Shown: positions 1-9,214 of the stretch, in pieces
How positions within the stretch are numbered: position 1 is the stretch's first letter
Layout of the letters: every line of letters starts with the position of its first letter
Assembly: GCF_002933295.1 (NCBI RefSeq)
Contig: NZ_PSSW01000005.1
Location: forward strand, 310,001-374,000
Direction: 5' to 3'
DNA from: Marinobacter flavimaris
GTDB lineage: Bacteria > Pseudomonadota > Gammaproteobacteria > Pseudomonadales > Oleiphilaceae
Length of the DNA stretch: 64,000 nucleotides
Notes under the pieces: model-generated
What the model saw: the letters and a program-made list of their open reading frames with translations, nothing else
Databases searched by the model: none
What the model was told of the DNA's origin: nothing
Made by a program: the position numbers and the translations under genes

Positions 1-481
1 GTTTCTCTCTCTGCGCCAGCCGTCGGCTCTCCCGGTAGGCTGCACAATAGGCGTCCGTGGTGATTGCCCGCGCAGACACACCTTGCTGATGGAACAGTTC
101 GGCGAGCTCCAGGTCCAGCTGTTGGGTGATCAGGTTCAGTTCCACGAGGCCGGCGAAGGTGTCCAGCAGATTATCTGGCAACCACTTCACCATTTTGGGA
201 AACACCCGATCAATATTGTCGTCCCGGCGGGTCATGCCGGCCGGGGCGTAGAGGTCGGTCAGCAGAAATTCGAGGCCGTGGTGATATCCGGGATGGCGAT
301 AAAGATCCTCATGGGTCGACTTCAGCCGCTCCGCCTGCCAGTCGGCGACGGAGACGGCGTGTTCCATCAGCGGATGCTCGGCTTTCAGGCGCCGGAAATC
401 ATGGTAGTCCAGAAGCAGTTGCTGCAGCCGGCGAGCGCTTTCAGAGCGGGCTTCGGTAGCGACGAGGCGCTCACGGTACAT
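1..481 (-). CDS. FFLEELY-motif protein, partial (C-terminus outside window)
   Basis: The reverse strand is open from an ATG at 481 to the window edge, giving about 160 residues starting MYRERLVATEARSESA. The part with LEFLLTDLYAPAG followed by TRRDDNIDRVFPKMVKWLP resembles the uncharacterised proteobacterial family named for its FFLEELY motif, here reading FLLTDLY. A GGAG lies about nine bases before the ATG, supporting that start. No catalytic motif or membrane segment is visible and the function of the family is unknown to me. The gene is cut off by the left edge. Confidence 0.75.
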   Translation of the reverse strand, partial: MYRERLVATEARSESARRLQQLLLDYHDFRRLKAEHPLMEHAVSVADWQAERLKSTHEDLYRHPGYHHGLEFLLTDLYAPAGMTRRDDNIDRVFPKMVKWLPDNLLDTFAGLVELNLITQQLDLELAELFHQQGVSARAITTDAYCAAYRESRRLAQREK

Positions 482-564
482 GGGCGATGGCTCCACTAAA
501 CCTGAGGAAAAGAGCGTAGTTTAGCGGAGCTGCAGTGGTCTTGCAGCAGGGTGCAAGCCGGGCG

Positions 565-1488
565 TCAGCCCTGCGCGGCTGTCGGGAGCGTTTCGAACCC
601 CGGAACCCATTCCTTGCTGTCCAGCGTAATGAAGTGGCTCGGTGCCTCGGTTTCCACGATGCGCATGGTGGTCGGGCTCTGGCGGGCGCTGGCCAGCATG
701 GATGAGCGATCGAGAATGCGATCCACGGCAGGGATCAGGAAGGTGCCGTGGCGCACATGGCCGTAGACACTGCTGTCCGTCCGCGCCATCCAGTCCATGA
801 TGTTCTCGATGTTACGAACAATGGTCAGGTGATCCTTGGTGGCTGAGAACAGCTTGCTCAACAGCTGCTTCTTGCGCGGATTCATCTTGCCGAAAAAGGT
901 CTGGCCATAGGCCGACGACGGAGCGCTGTTGATCAGACGGATCAGCCAGGGCCACATGCCGTGACTGACCGGTTCCAGAATGGTGGTTACCAGAGCTGAG
1001 AGCTTGCCGTTGGGGAGTACCGGTGCCTCCAGAACCACTTCCACGTCATCATAGAGCTCGGGCCATTGCTTGATGGCCTCGAGAATGACCGCTCCGCCAC
1101 GGGAATGTCCATGAACCCGGATGTTCTGAGTAGTCGGGAGGCTGGAGAGCGCCTGGTTAAGAATGCAGGCGTCGTACTCGATCGTGCCTTCCAGCTGCTT
1201 GATCGGCACTTCCCATTCCGGCGTTTCCGGCGTAACGCCGTTTACCGGGATGTGGTAGTTGCTGCAGGTGAGCAGGATCAGTTCAGTGGTCGGCGCTTCA
1301 TAGGCCTGGGTGAAGTAGCAGTGATTTTCCAGAAAGCCGTGCACGCCAATTACGGTCTGCTCCGCTTTGCCGCTGTGGTTGCGAACGGAAACAGCGCCCT
1401 TGCCGACGCGATACACATGCCCGGAAAACATTTCCGAGTAGGCGCTTTCAATCGGTTTGATCAGCTTGCGAACATGGCTCGCTTTCAT
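565..1488 (-). CDS. alpha/beta hydrolase family protein
   Basis: A 307-residue protein beginning MKASHVRKLIKPIES. It has the nucleophile elbow GHSRGGA, expected to hold the catalytic Ser, and an early GVHGFLEN segment typical of the oxyanion-hole region. A late GH(V)RHGTFLIP stretch may supply the catalytic His, although this assignment is uncertain. I chose the ATG at 1488 because GGGAGAAC sits just upstream; an in-frame ATG 21 bases earlier lacks such a site. No signal peptide is obvious, so a cytoplasmic esterase or lipase-like role is likely. Its neighbour is a wax ester synthase on the opposite strand, so a link with acyl lipid metabolism is possible but only inferred. Substrate unknown. 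Confidence 0.8.
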   Translation of the reverse strand: MKASHVRKLIKPIESAYSEMFSGHVYRVGKGAVSVRNHSGKAEQTVIGVHGFLENHCYFTQAYEAPTTELILLTCSNYHIPVNGVTPETPEWEVPIKQLEGTIEYDACILNQALSSLPTTQNIRVHGHSRGGAVILEAIKQWPELYDDVEVVLEAPVLPNGKLSALVTTILEPVSHGMWPWLIRLINSAPSSAYGQTFFGKMNPRKKQLLSKLFSATKDHLTIVRNIENIMDWMARTDSSVYGHVRHGTFLIPAVDRILDRSSMLASARQSPTTMRIVETEAPSHFITLDSKEWVPGFETLPTAAQG

Positions 1489-1849
1489 AACTGTTCTCCC
1501 ACCCAGCACGGCAATGGCCTGTTGTTGGAATTTGGTTGTGCTGGTAAGCCTTTTGTACCCCGATCATCTCGTTATGTTACTGGCTCTGAGTACGGATTTT
1601 TTGATGTCCCAGGGCCAATCGATCACGGATCGGCAGCGTTTAATAACCATTGCACCAAGGCTTATAACCAGTATAGGACTGAACAGTTACTCACGTGTAA
1701 TTTTTTGTAACAGCGTGCGCTGGTGCCGCATATGGAGACGGCGCGGCTTGTCTGGCACAATGCGGAGTTAGGTTTTTACTTAGGGCGCCTCGTGCTTGGC
1801 ATTGGATCCAGGGCCCCTTTCTTCATTACTTCTCCAGGGACGTTCGGGT
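1489..1849. other. divergent intergenic region, nothing specific recognised
   Basis: About 360 bases between the divergently transcribed hydrolase and wax ester synthase genes. It must hold both promoters. I see AT-rich patches around 1590-1610 and 1690-1710 but no convincing operator, RNA structure or small gene. Confidence 0.5.
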
Positions 1850-3256
1850 TTGAGTCACGAGCAATCGCATCTCCTGCTACCTGCTGATTCGGCCTGGCTG
1901 GCCCTGGAGCGCCCGGAAAACCCCATGACCATCACCGTGATGTTGCGGGTTGATGGGCTTACTGCGCCCCGTTTCAGGGAGTTTCTGCGGGTGTACTGGA
2001 TGGCCTGGGAGCGTTTCCGGTACATGCCCGTCAAGCGCTCACCTGCCTGGTGGTGGGAGCAGGATCCGACGTTTGATGTTAGCCACCACCTTGATGTGGT
2101 TGTGGATCGTTTCACGCCCGACAGCCTTCAGGAATGGGTGTCCGCGCGTCTGAACCAGCCTCTGCCCATGTATCGCCCGCGCTGGAAATTCTGGCTTGCG
2201 CCCAATGCCGAGGGTGGGGCGGTGCTACTGCTGCGCATTCACCACTGTTACGCCGATGGCCTGTCTCTGCTGGGCATCTTTGACCGACTGTGCCCGCCCT
2301 CTCCCCAGCAGCATCCCGCCATTTACGGCGCCCCCGAAATCGCGGAGCTGTCACGCTGGACGGCTGCGGCAAAGGCCTGGTTCGGGCAACTGATGGCATC
2401 CGAAGAGCCTTCTGAAGAATCCCACGGTGCTGGCAATGCAGACCGGTCCGCCGGTAATCAATGGCAGGACGCGGGTCGCTTGCTGGAGCGGGTCGCCCAG
2501 AAGAGCCTGAAGCTGGTCAATGAATTTTCGGAGTTCCTGGTGGAGCCGGAAGACACGGCGACGGATCTCAGGCAGCCGTTGCTGGGGAGGCGACATTGTC
2601 GCTGGTCCGAGCCAGTGCCCCTCGACCGCTTCAGAAACATTGCCCGAGCTACCAATGTAACCATCAACGATGTGTTGCTGAGCTGTGTGGCGGCGGCTGT
2701 GCGCACCCGCCTGGGCATTGAAGGCGAGGACCTCGATGAAGCCGTGCTGCATGCCGCCGTACCGGTGGATATTCGCAGTCGCCTGCCCGAGGAGCTCAAG
2801 CCGGCACCCGGCGCGCTGGGCAATTATTTTGGCACCGTGTTTGTACCTTTGCCGGTGGATGGTGAAAGTCCCCTCGAGCGACTTTTCCGCATCAAGCACG
2901 AAACCCGCCGTCTTAAGAAAAGCTGGCAGCCCGGCATTGCCTGGGGTCTCGCGGCCAGCGCCACGATTGTTCCAGAGCCTTGGCGGGAGCCGTTGGCCGA
3001 GGTGTTCTACCGCAAGGCCAGTGCCGTGGTGTCCAACGTGCCCGGCACTCCGGAGGCCCGGTATATTGCCGGCTGCCGGATAACCGAACAGATGTTCTGG
3101 GTGCCCCAGGCCGGGGATATCGGTTTGGGCATCAGCATTGTCAGCTACGCCGACCAGGTGCAGTTTGGCGTCGTTGCCGATGAGGCCGTCATGGCCGACC
3201 CCGAAGACTTCCTCAACGACTGCCTGCAGGAACTGGCTCAGTTCCCCGGCGACTGA
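1850..3256 (+). CDS. wax ester synthase / diacylglycerol acyltransferase (WS/DGAT)
   Basis: A 468-residue acyltransferase of the bacterial WS/DGAT family, which joins acyl-CoA to fatty alcohols or diacylglycerol to make storage lipids at the membrane. The active-site motif HHxxxDG is present as HHCYADG near residue 146. The N-terminal ADSAWLALERPENPM and the C-terminal LGNYFGTVFVPLPVD and SNVPGT segments also fit the family. No ATG precedes the conserved N-terminus. I favour a TTG at 1850 (reading M-SHEQSHLLLP) because AGGGA lies about nine bases upstream; a TTG at 1796 would add 18 residues. Wax ester storage is well known in Marinobacter, which supports the proposed origin of the window. 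Confidence 0.9.
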   Translation: MSHEQSHLLLPADSAWLALERPENPMTITVMLRVDGLTAPRFREFLRVYWMAWERFRYMPVKRSPAWWWEQDPTFDVSHHLDVVVDRFTPDSLQEWVSARLNQPLPMYRPRWKFWLAPNAEGGAVLLLRIHHCYADGLSLLGIFDRLCPPSPQQHPAIYGAPEIAELSRWTAAAKAWFGQLMASEEPSEESHGAGNADRSAGNQWQDAGRLLERVAQKSLKLVNEFSEFLVEPEDTATDLRQPLLGRRHCRWSEPVPLDRFRNIARATNVTINDVLLSCVAAAVRTRLGIEGEDLDEAVLHAAVPVDIRSRLPEELKPAPGALGNYFGTVFVPLPVDGESPLERLFRIKHETRRLKKSWQPGIAWGLAASATIVPEPWREPLAEVFYRKASAVVSNVPGTPEARYIAGCRITEQMFWVPQAGDIGLGISIVSYADQVQFGVVADEAVMADPEDFLNDCLQELAQFPGD

Positions 3257-3268
3257 TCCGCCGGGTCG

Positions 3269-3330
3269 TACTCCCAAAGTTTCAATTCAAGTGCCTCCCA
3301 AATGAGCAGAAAACCTGCTCCGTCGAAGCA
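3269..3330 (+). promoter_or_regulatory. putative alcohol-regulon site before the porin gene
   Basis: GTCGTACTCCCAAAG near 3266 resembles GTCGTACTACCAAG before the alcohol dehydrogenase. The stretch around 3305-3328, AGAAAACCTGCTCCGTCGA, matches AGAAAACCTGTTCCGGCGA at about 17390-17408 with two differences. Both lie roughly 115-140 bases before their start codons. This is a comparison within the window only; binding by any regulator is inferred. Confidence 0.45.
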
Positions 3331-3443
3331 TTTTCCCCCTCCCTCGCATCACCGACCATGGAATTCAGGCGACAGACCGCGCCTGGGGCGTCCGGATGAT
3401 CCGGGCCTCCGATCCCAGATTTCCAAAAACAACCGGGGGAACT

Positions 3444-4544
3444 ATGAAAAACAATAACGTCAGAAAGTCAGGGTTAGCGATTGCCATGGCAGCGGCCATG
3501 GGCGCCAGCGCAGGAGCCAATGCCGCTGTTGAGCTGTATAACCAGGACGGCACCAGCTTTTCCGTGGATGGCTACTTCAACGCATTCTACGTAAACCGTG
3601 ACGACAAGCAGAACGACGTTCGGGATTCCCGCATCAAGATGGGCTTCCTGCCGAACACCATCGGCTTCAATTTCAGCAAGGATATGGGTGATCTGACCCT
3701 GGGCGGACGTTCTTCGTTCTGGACCACCATCAATGACAGTCTTGATTCACCCACAGACACCGCCATCGACGTGCGTCAGTTCTATGCCACGGTAGACGGC
3801 GATTTTGGTCAGGTGCTGATTGGTAAGGACTTCGGCCTGTATGCCCGCTCCAACATTTTCCTCGACGAAATCCTGATGGGATTCGGTTCCCCGGGCGTTG
3901 CCGGTGGCGTTTCCTTCGGCAATATCCGCGCAGGCTATCCTTACCCGACACCCTCCGCCCAGATTACCTATCGCTCGCCGGATATGGGCGGCCTCAAAGT
4001 CGCGGCCGGTGTGCTGGATCCCGCCGATACGGTCACCGGCGCCAACGATGAAAACGCCGCACCCCGCTTCGAGTCCGAGGTAACCTATAACGCCAACCTG
4101 AACGACGTGGCCCTGACCGGCTGGGTGAACGGCCGCTACCAGTCTGCCGAGAACGGCACGACAACCGTCGACAGCACGGGCCTCGGGTACGGTATCAAGG
4201 CGTCGGTCGCGGGACTGACCCTGGCTGCTTCCGGTTTTACTTCCAAGGGTGACAACCCGGTTCTGATCGGCAACGGTGCGGTGACCGAAGACGATGCCGA
4301 CGGCTTCCTGGTTCAGGGCTCCTATGCCTTCGGTGCCAATCGCGTTGTGCTTTCCTACGGCGAGACGGACGCTGAAATCCTGAATCTGGAAACCGAGAGC
4401 ACAACGCTCGGGTTCTTCCACGATGTAAACAGCAACTTCAAGCTGGTTGCCGAGTACAACATGTACGAAGACAACAACCGCACCACCGGTGCAACCACCA
4501 CTGAGGCGGACACCATCGCCCTTGGCGCCATCGTGATGTTCTAA
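3444..4544 (+). CDS. outer-membrane porin
   Basis: A 366-residue porin beginning MKNNNVRKSGLAIAMAAAMG with a clear Sec signal peptide ending near GANAA. The mature protein has alternating hydrophobic strands typical of a Gram-negative beta-barrel (for example YFNAFYVNRDD, GFNFSKDMGDLTLGGRSSF and QVLIGKDFGLYAR) and ends in a terminal Phe (ALGAIVMF), the usual outer-membrane insertion signal. GGGGGA stands just before the ATG at 3444, so the longer frame starting upstream is not used. The promoter resembles that of the quinoprotein alcohol dehydrogenase, so this may be an uptake route for alcohols or cofactor metals, which is inference. Substrate not determinable from sequence. Confidence 0.88.
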   Translation: MKNNNVRKSGLAIAMAAAMGASAGANAAVELYNQDGTSFSVDGYFNAFYVNRDDKQNDVRDSRIKMGFLPNTIGFNFSKDMGDLTLGGRSSFWTTINDSLDSPTDTAIDVRQFYATVDGDFGQVLIGKDFGLYARSNIFLDEILMGFGSPGVAGGVSFGNIRAGYPYPTPSAQITYRSPDMGGLKVAAGVLDPADTVTGANDENAAPRFESEVTYNANLNDVALTGWVNGRYQSAENGTTTVDSTGLGYGIKASVAGLTLAASGFTSKGDNPVLIGNGAVTEDDADGFLVQGSYAFGANRVVLSYGETDAEILNLETESTTLGFFHDVNSNFKLVAEYNMYEDNNRTTGATTTEADTIALGAIVMF

Positions 4545-4608
4545 GCCCTACCTGGCGTTGCGGGTGGCGGGAGGCCCCTCGCAGCGCCGGTTTGTCTAAG
4601 ACTAAAGT

Positions 4609-4634
4609 GCCGGTTTGCCTGGACGGAAACCGGC
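4609..4634. repeat. perfect inverted repeat between porin and FIST gene
   Basis: GCCGGTTT and AAACCGGC form a perfect 8-bp stem around a 10-base loop. There is no T-run, so a classical terminator is unlikely. It could be an operator or mRNA structure ahead of the FIST gene at 4673. Confidence 0.4.
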
Positions 4635-4672
4635 AGCGCCACCAGGCATTGATTCAGGAGGCAGTTTAATCA

Positions 4673-5953
4673 ATGGCTTACGATCATTTTGGCGCGCCTA
4701 TTAAAAGCACTGAAGTCGCATTGGCTGCGTTTACGGATGCCGTAGAATCGGTGAAAAGTCATCCGTTTTCGGGAACCGCGTTTATGAAGCCAGCGACGAC
4801 CCTGCCTGCGGTCCGGGTAGCGAGCTCCAGCGTTCGCGATCCTATGTTGGCCGCCACCAATCTCGCCAGCCAGCTCAGCCACGAGCATCTTGGCTGTGTG
4901 CTTTTTTTCTGTTCTGCGGAATACGACCTGGGTCGACTTGGTAGTGCCCTCGAGCACAGTTTTCAGGGTGTGCGTGTCTGCGGCTGCACTTCGGCCGGGG
5001 AGATCACACCGGACGGCTACGGACGTGGATACATCACCGCCATCGGCTTTGACAGCCGCTATTTTGCCATCGATTGCGCCCTGATCCGGGAACTGGACCG
5101 GTTCACCCTGCAAGATGCCCAGGGCGTAATCGACGGCCTGCTTTCAACCTGTCGGGACGCCAGGCTGGCGCCGGTCAAGGGCAACACCTTTGCCATTACG
5201 CTGCTGGACGGTCTGTCGAGTCGTGAAGAGCTGGTGCTGGCAACGCTCAATTCGGCGCTCGGCACCATTCCCCAGTTCGGCGGCTCCGCCGGCGACGATG
5301 AGCGCCTGGCCAACACCCATGTGTTCTACGATGGCCAGTTCCACACCGGAGCCGCCACGGTGTTGCTGGTGAACACACCGCTGGATTTCCGGGTTTTTTC
5401 CACGCACCACATGGTCGAGCGCAGTGAAAAGCTGGTCGTGACCGACGCCTGCGCGGAAAGCCGCACGGTGTATGAGCTTAATGCAGAGCCGGCAGCTGAT
5501 GCCTATGCCCGCGCCGTTGGTGTGGATGTCGAAGCACTGGATCGCAAGGTCTTCGCACTCAGGCCCATGGGAGTAAAAATCGGCGGTCACTATTTCGTCC
5601 GATCGGTGCAGCGGGTGAATCCGGACAAGAGCCTGACTTTCTACTGTGCAGTGGAAACGGGAATCGTGATGACGGCGATGGCGCCGGAATCCCTGCTGGA
5701 CAGCGTTCGCACCCAGATCGAGGCGGCAGAGCAGGTCGTGGGGCCGCCCCTGGTTACGATTGGCTGCGATTGTTTTCTGCGACGGCTGGAGGCTGAACTG
5801 ACCGGGGAAGTGGAGGCAGTCTCGGAGTTCCTTCGCCATCACAAGGTGATTGGCTTCAATACCTATGGCGAGCAGTTCGACGGTATGCATATCAACCAGA
5901 CGTTTACGGGGGTGGTCATTGGCCAGCCTGATGTCCGTTCCGGACAAGATTGA
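4673..5953 (+). CDS. FIST-domain sensory protein
   Basis: A 426-residue soluble protein matching the FIST_N plus FIST_C architecture, a ligand-sensing module thought to bind small molecules such as amino acids. Typical FIST_N sequence is VCGCTSAGEITPDGYG around residues 101-116, and GNTFAITLLDGLSSREELVL and FGGSAGDDE follow. FIST_C lies roughly in residues 250-395 with IGCDCFLRR near the end. AGGAGG lies about a dozen bases before the ATG. The gene overlaps the next one, a hybrid kinase, by 23 bases, so the two are translationally linked. The same pairing is seen next to ErcS' in the Pseudomonas exa region, suggesting the FIST protein feeds a signal to the kinase (inference). Confidence 0.85.
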   Translation: MAYDHFGAPIKSTEVALAAFTDAVESVKSHPFSGTAFMKPATTLPAVRVASSSVRDPMLAATNLASQLSHEHLGCVLFFCSAEYDLGRLGSALEHSFQGVRVCGCTSAGEITPDGYGRGYITAIGFDSRYFAIDCALIRELDRFTLQDAQGVIDGLLSTCRDARLAPVKGNTFAITLLDGLSSREELVLATLNSALGTIPQFGGSAGDDERLANTHVFYDGQFHTGAATVLLVNTPLDFRVFSTHHMVERSEKLVVTDACAESRTVYELNAEPAADAYARAVGVDVEALDRKVFALRPMGVKIGGHYFVRSVQRVNPDKSLTFYCAVETGIVMTAMAPESLLDSVRTQIEAAEQVVGPPLVTIGCDCFLRRLEAELTGEVEAVSEFLRHHKVIGFNTYGEQFDGMHINQTFTGVVIGQPDVRSGQD

Positions 5954-8192
5954 AGCACCCGTCGAGGACGAGCGGGACCAGCGAATTGCCGAGCTTGAGG
6001 CGGAGAACGAGCGTCTGAGGCGGATTCGCGATGCCCTGATTGTCCGGGTGGAGTCCGGCTCTGCCCATAAGCCGGAGCCCTACGCGGCCTTCGAGCACTC
6101 GGTGGTGCTTGCCGAGCAGGTTCGGGAGCGAACCGAGGCGTTGAACCAGGCCATGGAACAGCTCAAGGGCAGCAACAAGGCCCTGAATCGGGCCCGGGAA
6201 GAAGCCGAGACAACCCGCCAGAGGTTGAGCGATGCCATCGAGAGCATTGCCGACGGCTTTGTGCTGTTTGATAACCAGCATTGCCTGATCCAGAGCAACA
6301 GCCGGTTCCGGAGCTACTGGCGGCATGCCGGTGTTGAGGCGCCAGGCCAAGGCACCTGGATTTCAGACGTGAAGCGGCAGGCGGTGGCCTGCGGTCTGGT
6401 TCTGGAGGAACACAGCCATCCGGATTCGGAAGGCGTGGTGTTTCTGCTGGCCAACGGCCGCTGGGTTCAGGTTACCGAGAGACCGACCCGGGAAGGCGGG
6501 TTGGTCGTGCTCTACTCCGACATCACCGATGTGAAGAACAGCGAAATGGCCCGGCGGATCAAGGCGCTCGAAGAAAGCGAGCGCTGGATTCGGGTGGTGA
6601 CCGACCATGTTCCGGCGCTGATTGCCTACATCGGGGCCGATATGACCATCCAGTTCTGCAACAAGGTCTACGAGTCCTGGTACGGGCGCAAAGGTGAGTC
6701 GCCACTCGGCAAGCGCCTCAACGAGGTACATTCGCCCGAGTTCTACCAGCGCCTACTTCCCCAGATCCTCGATGTCATGGACGGCCACAATGTCACATTT
6801 GAATTCGAGGAGACCGGTGAGCAGGGTGAGGTGCGCCACATGCTGCGCTCCTACGTTCCCAATTTCGATGAGCAGGGAGACATCATCGGTTTCTTTGTGT
6901 TGATACGGGACATCACCGACCGCCGCAAGACCGCCCTGGCACTGGAACAGGCCTATGACAACCTGGAGCGACGGGTGAAGGAGCGCACCGCGGCCCTGAC
7001 CGGCCTGAACAACCAGCTGCGCCAGGAAATCACCGAACGGGCTGCCGTAGAAGCCCGGCTTCGGGATGCCAAGCTGGAGGCCGAGAGGGCCAATCTCTCG
7101 AAAACCAAGTTCCTCGCTGCGGTCAGCCATGACTTGCTGCAACCTCTGAATGCCGCACGGTTGTTTACCAGTGCTCTGCTGGAACAGTCGTTCGGGCCCA
7201 AGGCGGAAGGCCTGGTTCGGTCGGTCAGTACCTCTCTGGACGACGTCGAAAACCTTCTGGGCACCCTGGTGGATATTTCCAAGCTCGATGCCGGCGTTAT
7301 CAAACCGGATGTCACCGCCTTTGATCTTCGGGACCTGCTCAATAACATCGCCCGGGAATTCCGGCAGATGGCCACGGCCGAGGGGCTGCAACTGGATTTC
7401 GTTGCCAGCTCCGCGATTGTGGAGTCGGATTCCCAGCTACTGGCTCGGATCCTCCGGAATTTCCTGACCAACGCCATCCGTTATACCGGCAACGGCCGGA
7501 TTCTGCTTGGCTGCCGTCGACAAACGGACCATGTCCTGTTGCAGGTGTGGGATACCGGCCCCGGTATTCCCGAAGACAAGCTCACCGAGATCTTCCAGGA
7601 ATTCAAACGCATCCGTCCGGCCGGCTCACAACCCGATAAAGGCCTGGGGCTTGGTCTGGCCATTGTGGACAAGATATCGCGCATGCTTGGGCATGAGGTG
7701 ACGGTGAATTCCATTGAGGGCAGGGGATCAGTGTTCAGCGTCCGGGTCCCCATTGGCAAACTGAAGCCGAGGCAGCCGACGGCCGACCAGAATCGAGCCG
7801 CGTCTTTCGATAGTGGTCTTGGCGGTGCCCGGATCTGGGTGATCGACAATGACCAGTCTATTTGCCAGGGCATGCAAACCCTGCTCGAAGGTTGGGACTG
7901 CCAGGTGGTGACGGCGGTGTCCCTTGAGGATCTCGAGCGTCAGCTGGATCCGGCTACCAGTGCAGTGGACCTGATCCTGGCGGACTATCATCTGGACAAC
8001 GATGAAAACGGCGTGGATGTGGTGGCGGAGATCAATGGCCGCCGGAGATGTCCGGCGCCAGTGGTGATGATTACGGCTAACTACACCAATGAACTCAAGC
8101 AGCATATCCGCGAACTTGGGCACCTGCTGATGAACAAGCCGGTGAAGCCTCTGAAGCTGCGCAGTGCGCTGAGTCATCTACTGAGAAGCTGA
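5931..8192 (+). CDS. ErcS'-like hybrid sensor histidine kinase
   Basis: A 753-residue soluble hybrid kinase. Order of parts: N-terminal coiled coil (about 15-95), PAS domain (about 100-215), second PAS (about 215-340), coiled coil, HisKA with FLAAVSHDLLQPLNAARL and phospho-acceptor His400, HATPase with NFLTNAIRYTGNG and DTGPGIPEDKL, and a C-terminal receiver with phospho-acceptor Asp685 in LILADYHLDN. No transmembrane segment is visible, so it senses a cytoplasmic signal, perhaps through the FIST protein it overlaps. The layout matches kinases of the Pseudomonas ethanol oxidation regulon (ErcS'). I chose the ATG at 5931; an earlier in-frame ATG at 5850 would run deep into the FIST gene. Partner regulator is probably the ErbR-like protein at 8272-9045 (inference). 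Confidence 0.88.
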   Translation: MSVPDKIEAPVEDERDQRIAELEAENERLRRIRDALIVRVESGSAHKPEPYAAFEHSVVLAEQVRERTEALNQAMEQLKGSNKALNRAREEAETTRQRLSDAIESIADGFVLFDNQHCLIQSNSRFRSYWRHAGVEAPGQGTWISDVKRQAVACGLVLEEHSHPDSEGVVFLLANGRWVQVTERPTREGGLVVLYSDITDVKNSEMARRIKALEESERWIRVVTDHVPALIAYIGADMTIQFCNKVYESWYGRKGESPLGKRLNEVHSPEFYQRLLPQILDVMDGHNVTFEFEETGEQGEVRHMLRSYVPNFDEQGDIIGFFVLIRDITDRRKTALALEQAYDNLERRVKERTAALTGLNNQLRQEITERAAVEARLRDAKLEAERANLSKTKFLAAVSHDLLQPLNAARLFTSALLEQSFGPKAEGLVRSVSTSLDDVENLLGTLVDISKLDAGVIKPDVTAFDLRDLLNNIAREFRQMATAEGLQLDFVASSAIVESDSQLLARILRNFLTNAIRYTGNGRILLGCRRQTDHVLLQVWDTGPGIPEDKLTEIFQEFKRIRPAGSQPDKGLGLGLAIVDKISRMLGHEVTVNSIEGRGSVFSVRVPIGKLKPRQPTADQNRAASFDSGLGGARIWVIDNDQSICQGMQTLLEGWDCQVVTAVSLEDLERQLDPATSAVDLILADYHLDNDENGVDVVAEINGRRRCPAPVVMITANYTNELKQHIRELGHLLMNKPVKPLKLRSALSHLLRS

Positions 8193-8207
8193 CTGCGGTC
8201 TCATACG

Positions 8208-8245
8208 AAAAGGGTCAGATGAACATGTCACCTGACCCTTTTTGC
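8208..8245. terminator. bidirectional intrinsic terminator
   Basis: AAAAGGGTCAG and CTGACCCTTTTT form a stem flanked by A-run and T-run, placed between two convergent genes (kinase and regulator). It should work in both directions. Confidence 0.85.
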
Positions 8246-8271
8246 TTTTAGCCTGTCAAACCCTGACCTTA

Positions 8272-9045
8272 TTACCGCTTCAGATACTGACTGAAATCCA
8301 CATCGCTGGCAGAGAGAATCGCCTGCACGCGGTTGTGAACCCCGAGCTTGCGAAGTATCGCTGATACATGGGCCTTCACCGTGGTCTCGGCGATGTTCAG
8401 GTTATAGGCGATCTGCTTGTTGGATTCGCCCTTGGACATGCGCTCGAGCACCAGCAGCTGCCGACGTGTCAGTGAGTTGAGCAGCTCCGGTGAAATCGGG
8501 TTGTCTTCATTGCGACTACGACGAGTATTGCTCTCCTTGCCGGTTCGGATGATGTCCGAAGGCAGATAGACATTGCCGTTCAGGATCTGCTGGATGGCCT
8601 CGGTCATCTGGGCCCTGGGCGAGGACTTGGTAATGAAGCCGCAGGCGCCGTAGGTAATGGCCTGCAGCACCACCTGCTTGTCTTCCTCGGCAGAGACAAT
8701 AACCACCGGAATCGTCGGGGCTTCGTTGCGCAGGGTGATCAGGCCGTTAAGACCATGCATGCCGGGCATGTTCAGGTCCAGCAGGATCAGGTCCAGGTCG
8801 TCATTCTCACGGGTAATGTCGAGAGCGCTGTCCAGATCGTCGGTTTCGATGATCTCGCTGCCCTCAAAGCCAGAGGCGATAACGCTGCTGATGGCTTCCC
8901 GGAACAGTGGGTGGTCGTCGGCAATCAGGATCTTGTAAGCCGGCTCCATGGATGGGTCTACCTGTTTGTTTTCAGTGTCGGGAATGGCTTCCGAATCATG
9001 ATAACGGTTTTCGGAAGAGAGTGCGGCATCGAGCTCGTTCAGCAT
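8272..9045 (-). CDS. erbR: ErbR/AgmR-like LuxR-family response regulator
   Basis: A 257-residue response regulator. A 32-residue variable leader is followed by a receiver starting [16 protein letters not shown], with acidic pocket DD, phosphorylation motif [13 protein letters not shown] and Lys in ITKSS. The C-terminal LuxR HTH reads [22 protein letters not shown] and [16 protein letters not shown]. The sequence strongly resembles AgmR/ErbR, the activator of quinoprotein alcohol oxidation genes in pseudomonads. AGGAGG lies five bases before the ATG at 9045, fixing the start. It is convergent with the kinase at 5931 and divergent from the ABC operon at 9215. Likely DNA targets are the TACTACCAAG-bearing promoters in this window, which is inference. 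Confidence 0.9.
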   Translation of the reverse strand: MLNELDAALSSENRYHDSEAIPDTENKQVDPSMEPAYKILIADDHPLFREAISSVIASGFEGSEIIETDDLDSALDITRENDDLDLILLDLNMPGMHGLNGLITLRNEAPTIPVVIVSAEEDKQVVLQAITYGACGFITKSSPRAQMTEAIQQILNGNVYLPSDIIRTGKESNTRRSRNEDNPISPELLNSLTRRQLLVLERMSKGESNKQIAYNLNIAETTVKAHVSAILRKLGVHNRVQAILSASDVDFSQYLKR

Positions 9046-9214
9046 AGCGGCCTCCTGTGCAGAGAATCGCCGGAGTCGGAGTCGATCCTCTGTTTATTAT
9101 TGTGATGGTTTCATTACACGCCATCCTGGTGTCGGGTTGAATGCGACCATCGCACCAAAAAACAGGCACCAAAGTACTATTCTTGCCGGGCTGTGGGCTT
9201 CGTATCGTGGAGCA

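Noticed and set aside
1066..1710. Long open frame on the plus strand opposite the alpha/beta hydrolase
   Set aside because: The antisense frame has no recognisable motif, while the minus-strand frame has GHSRGGA and a good ribosome site.
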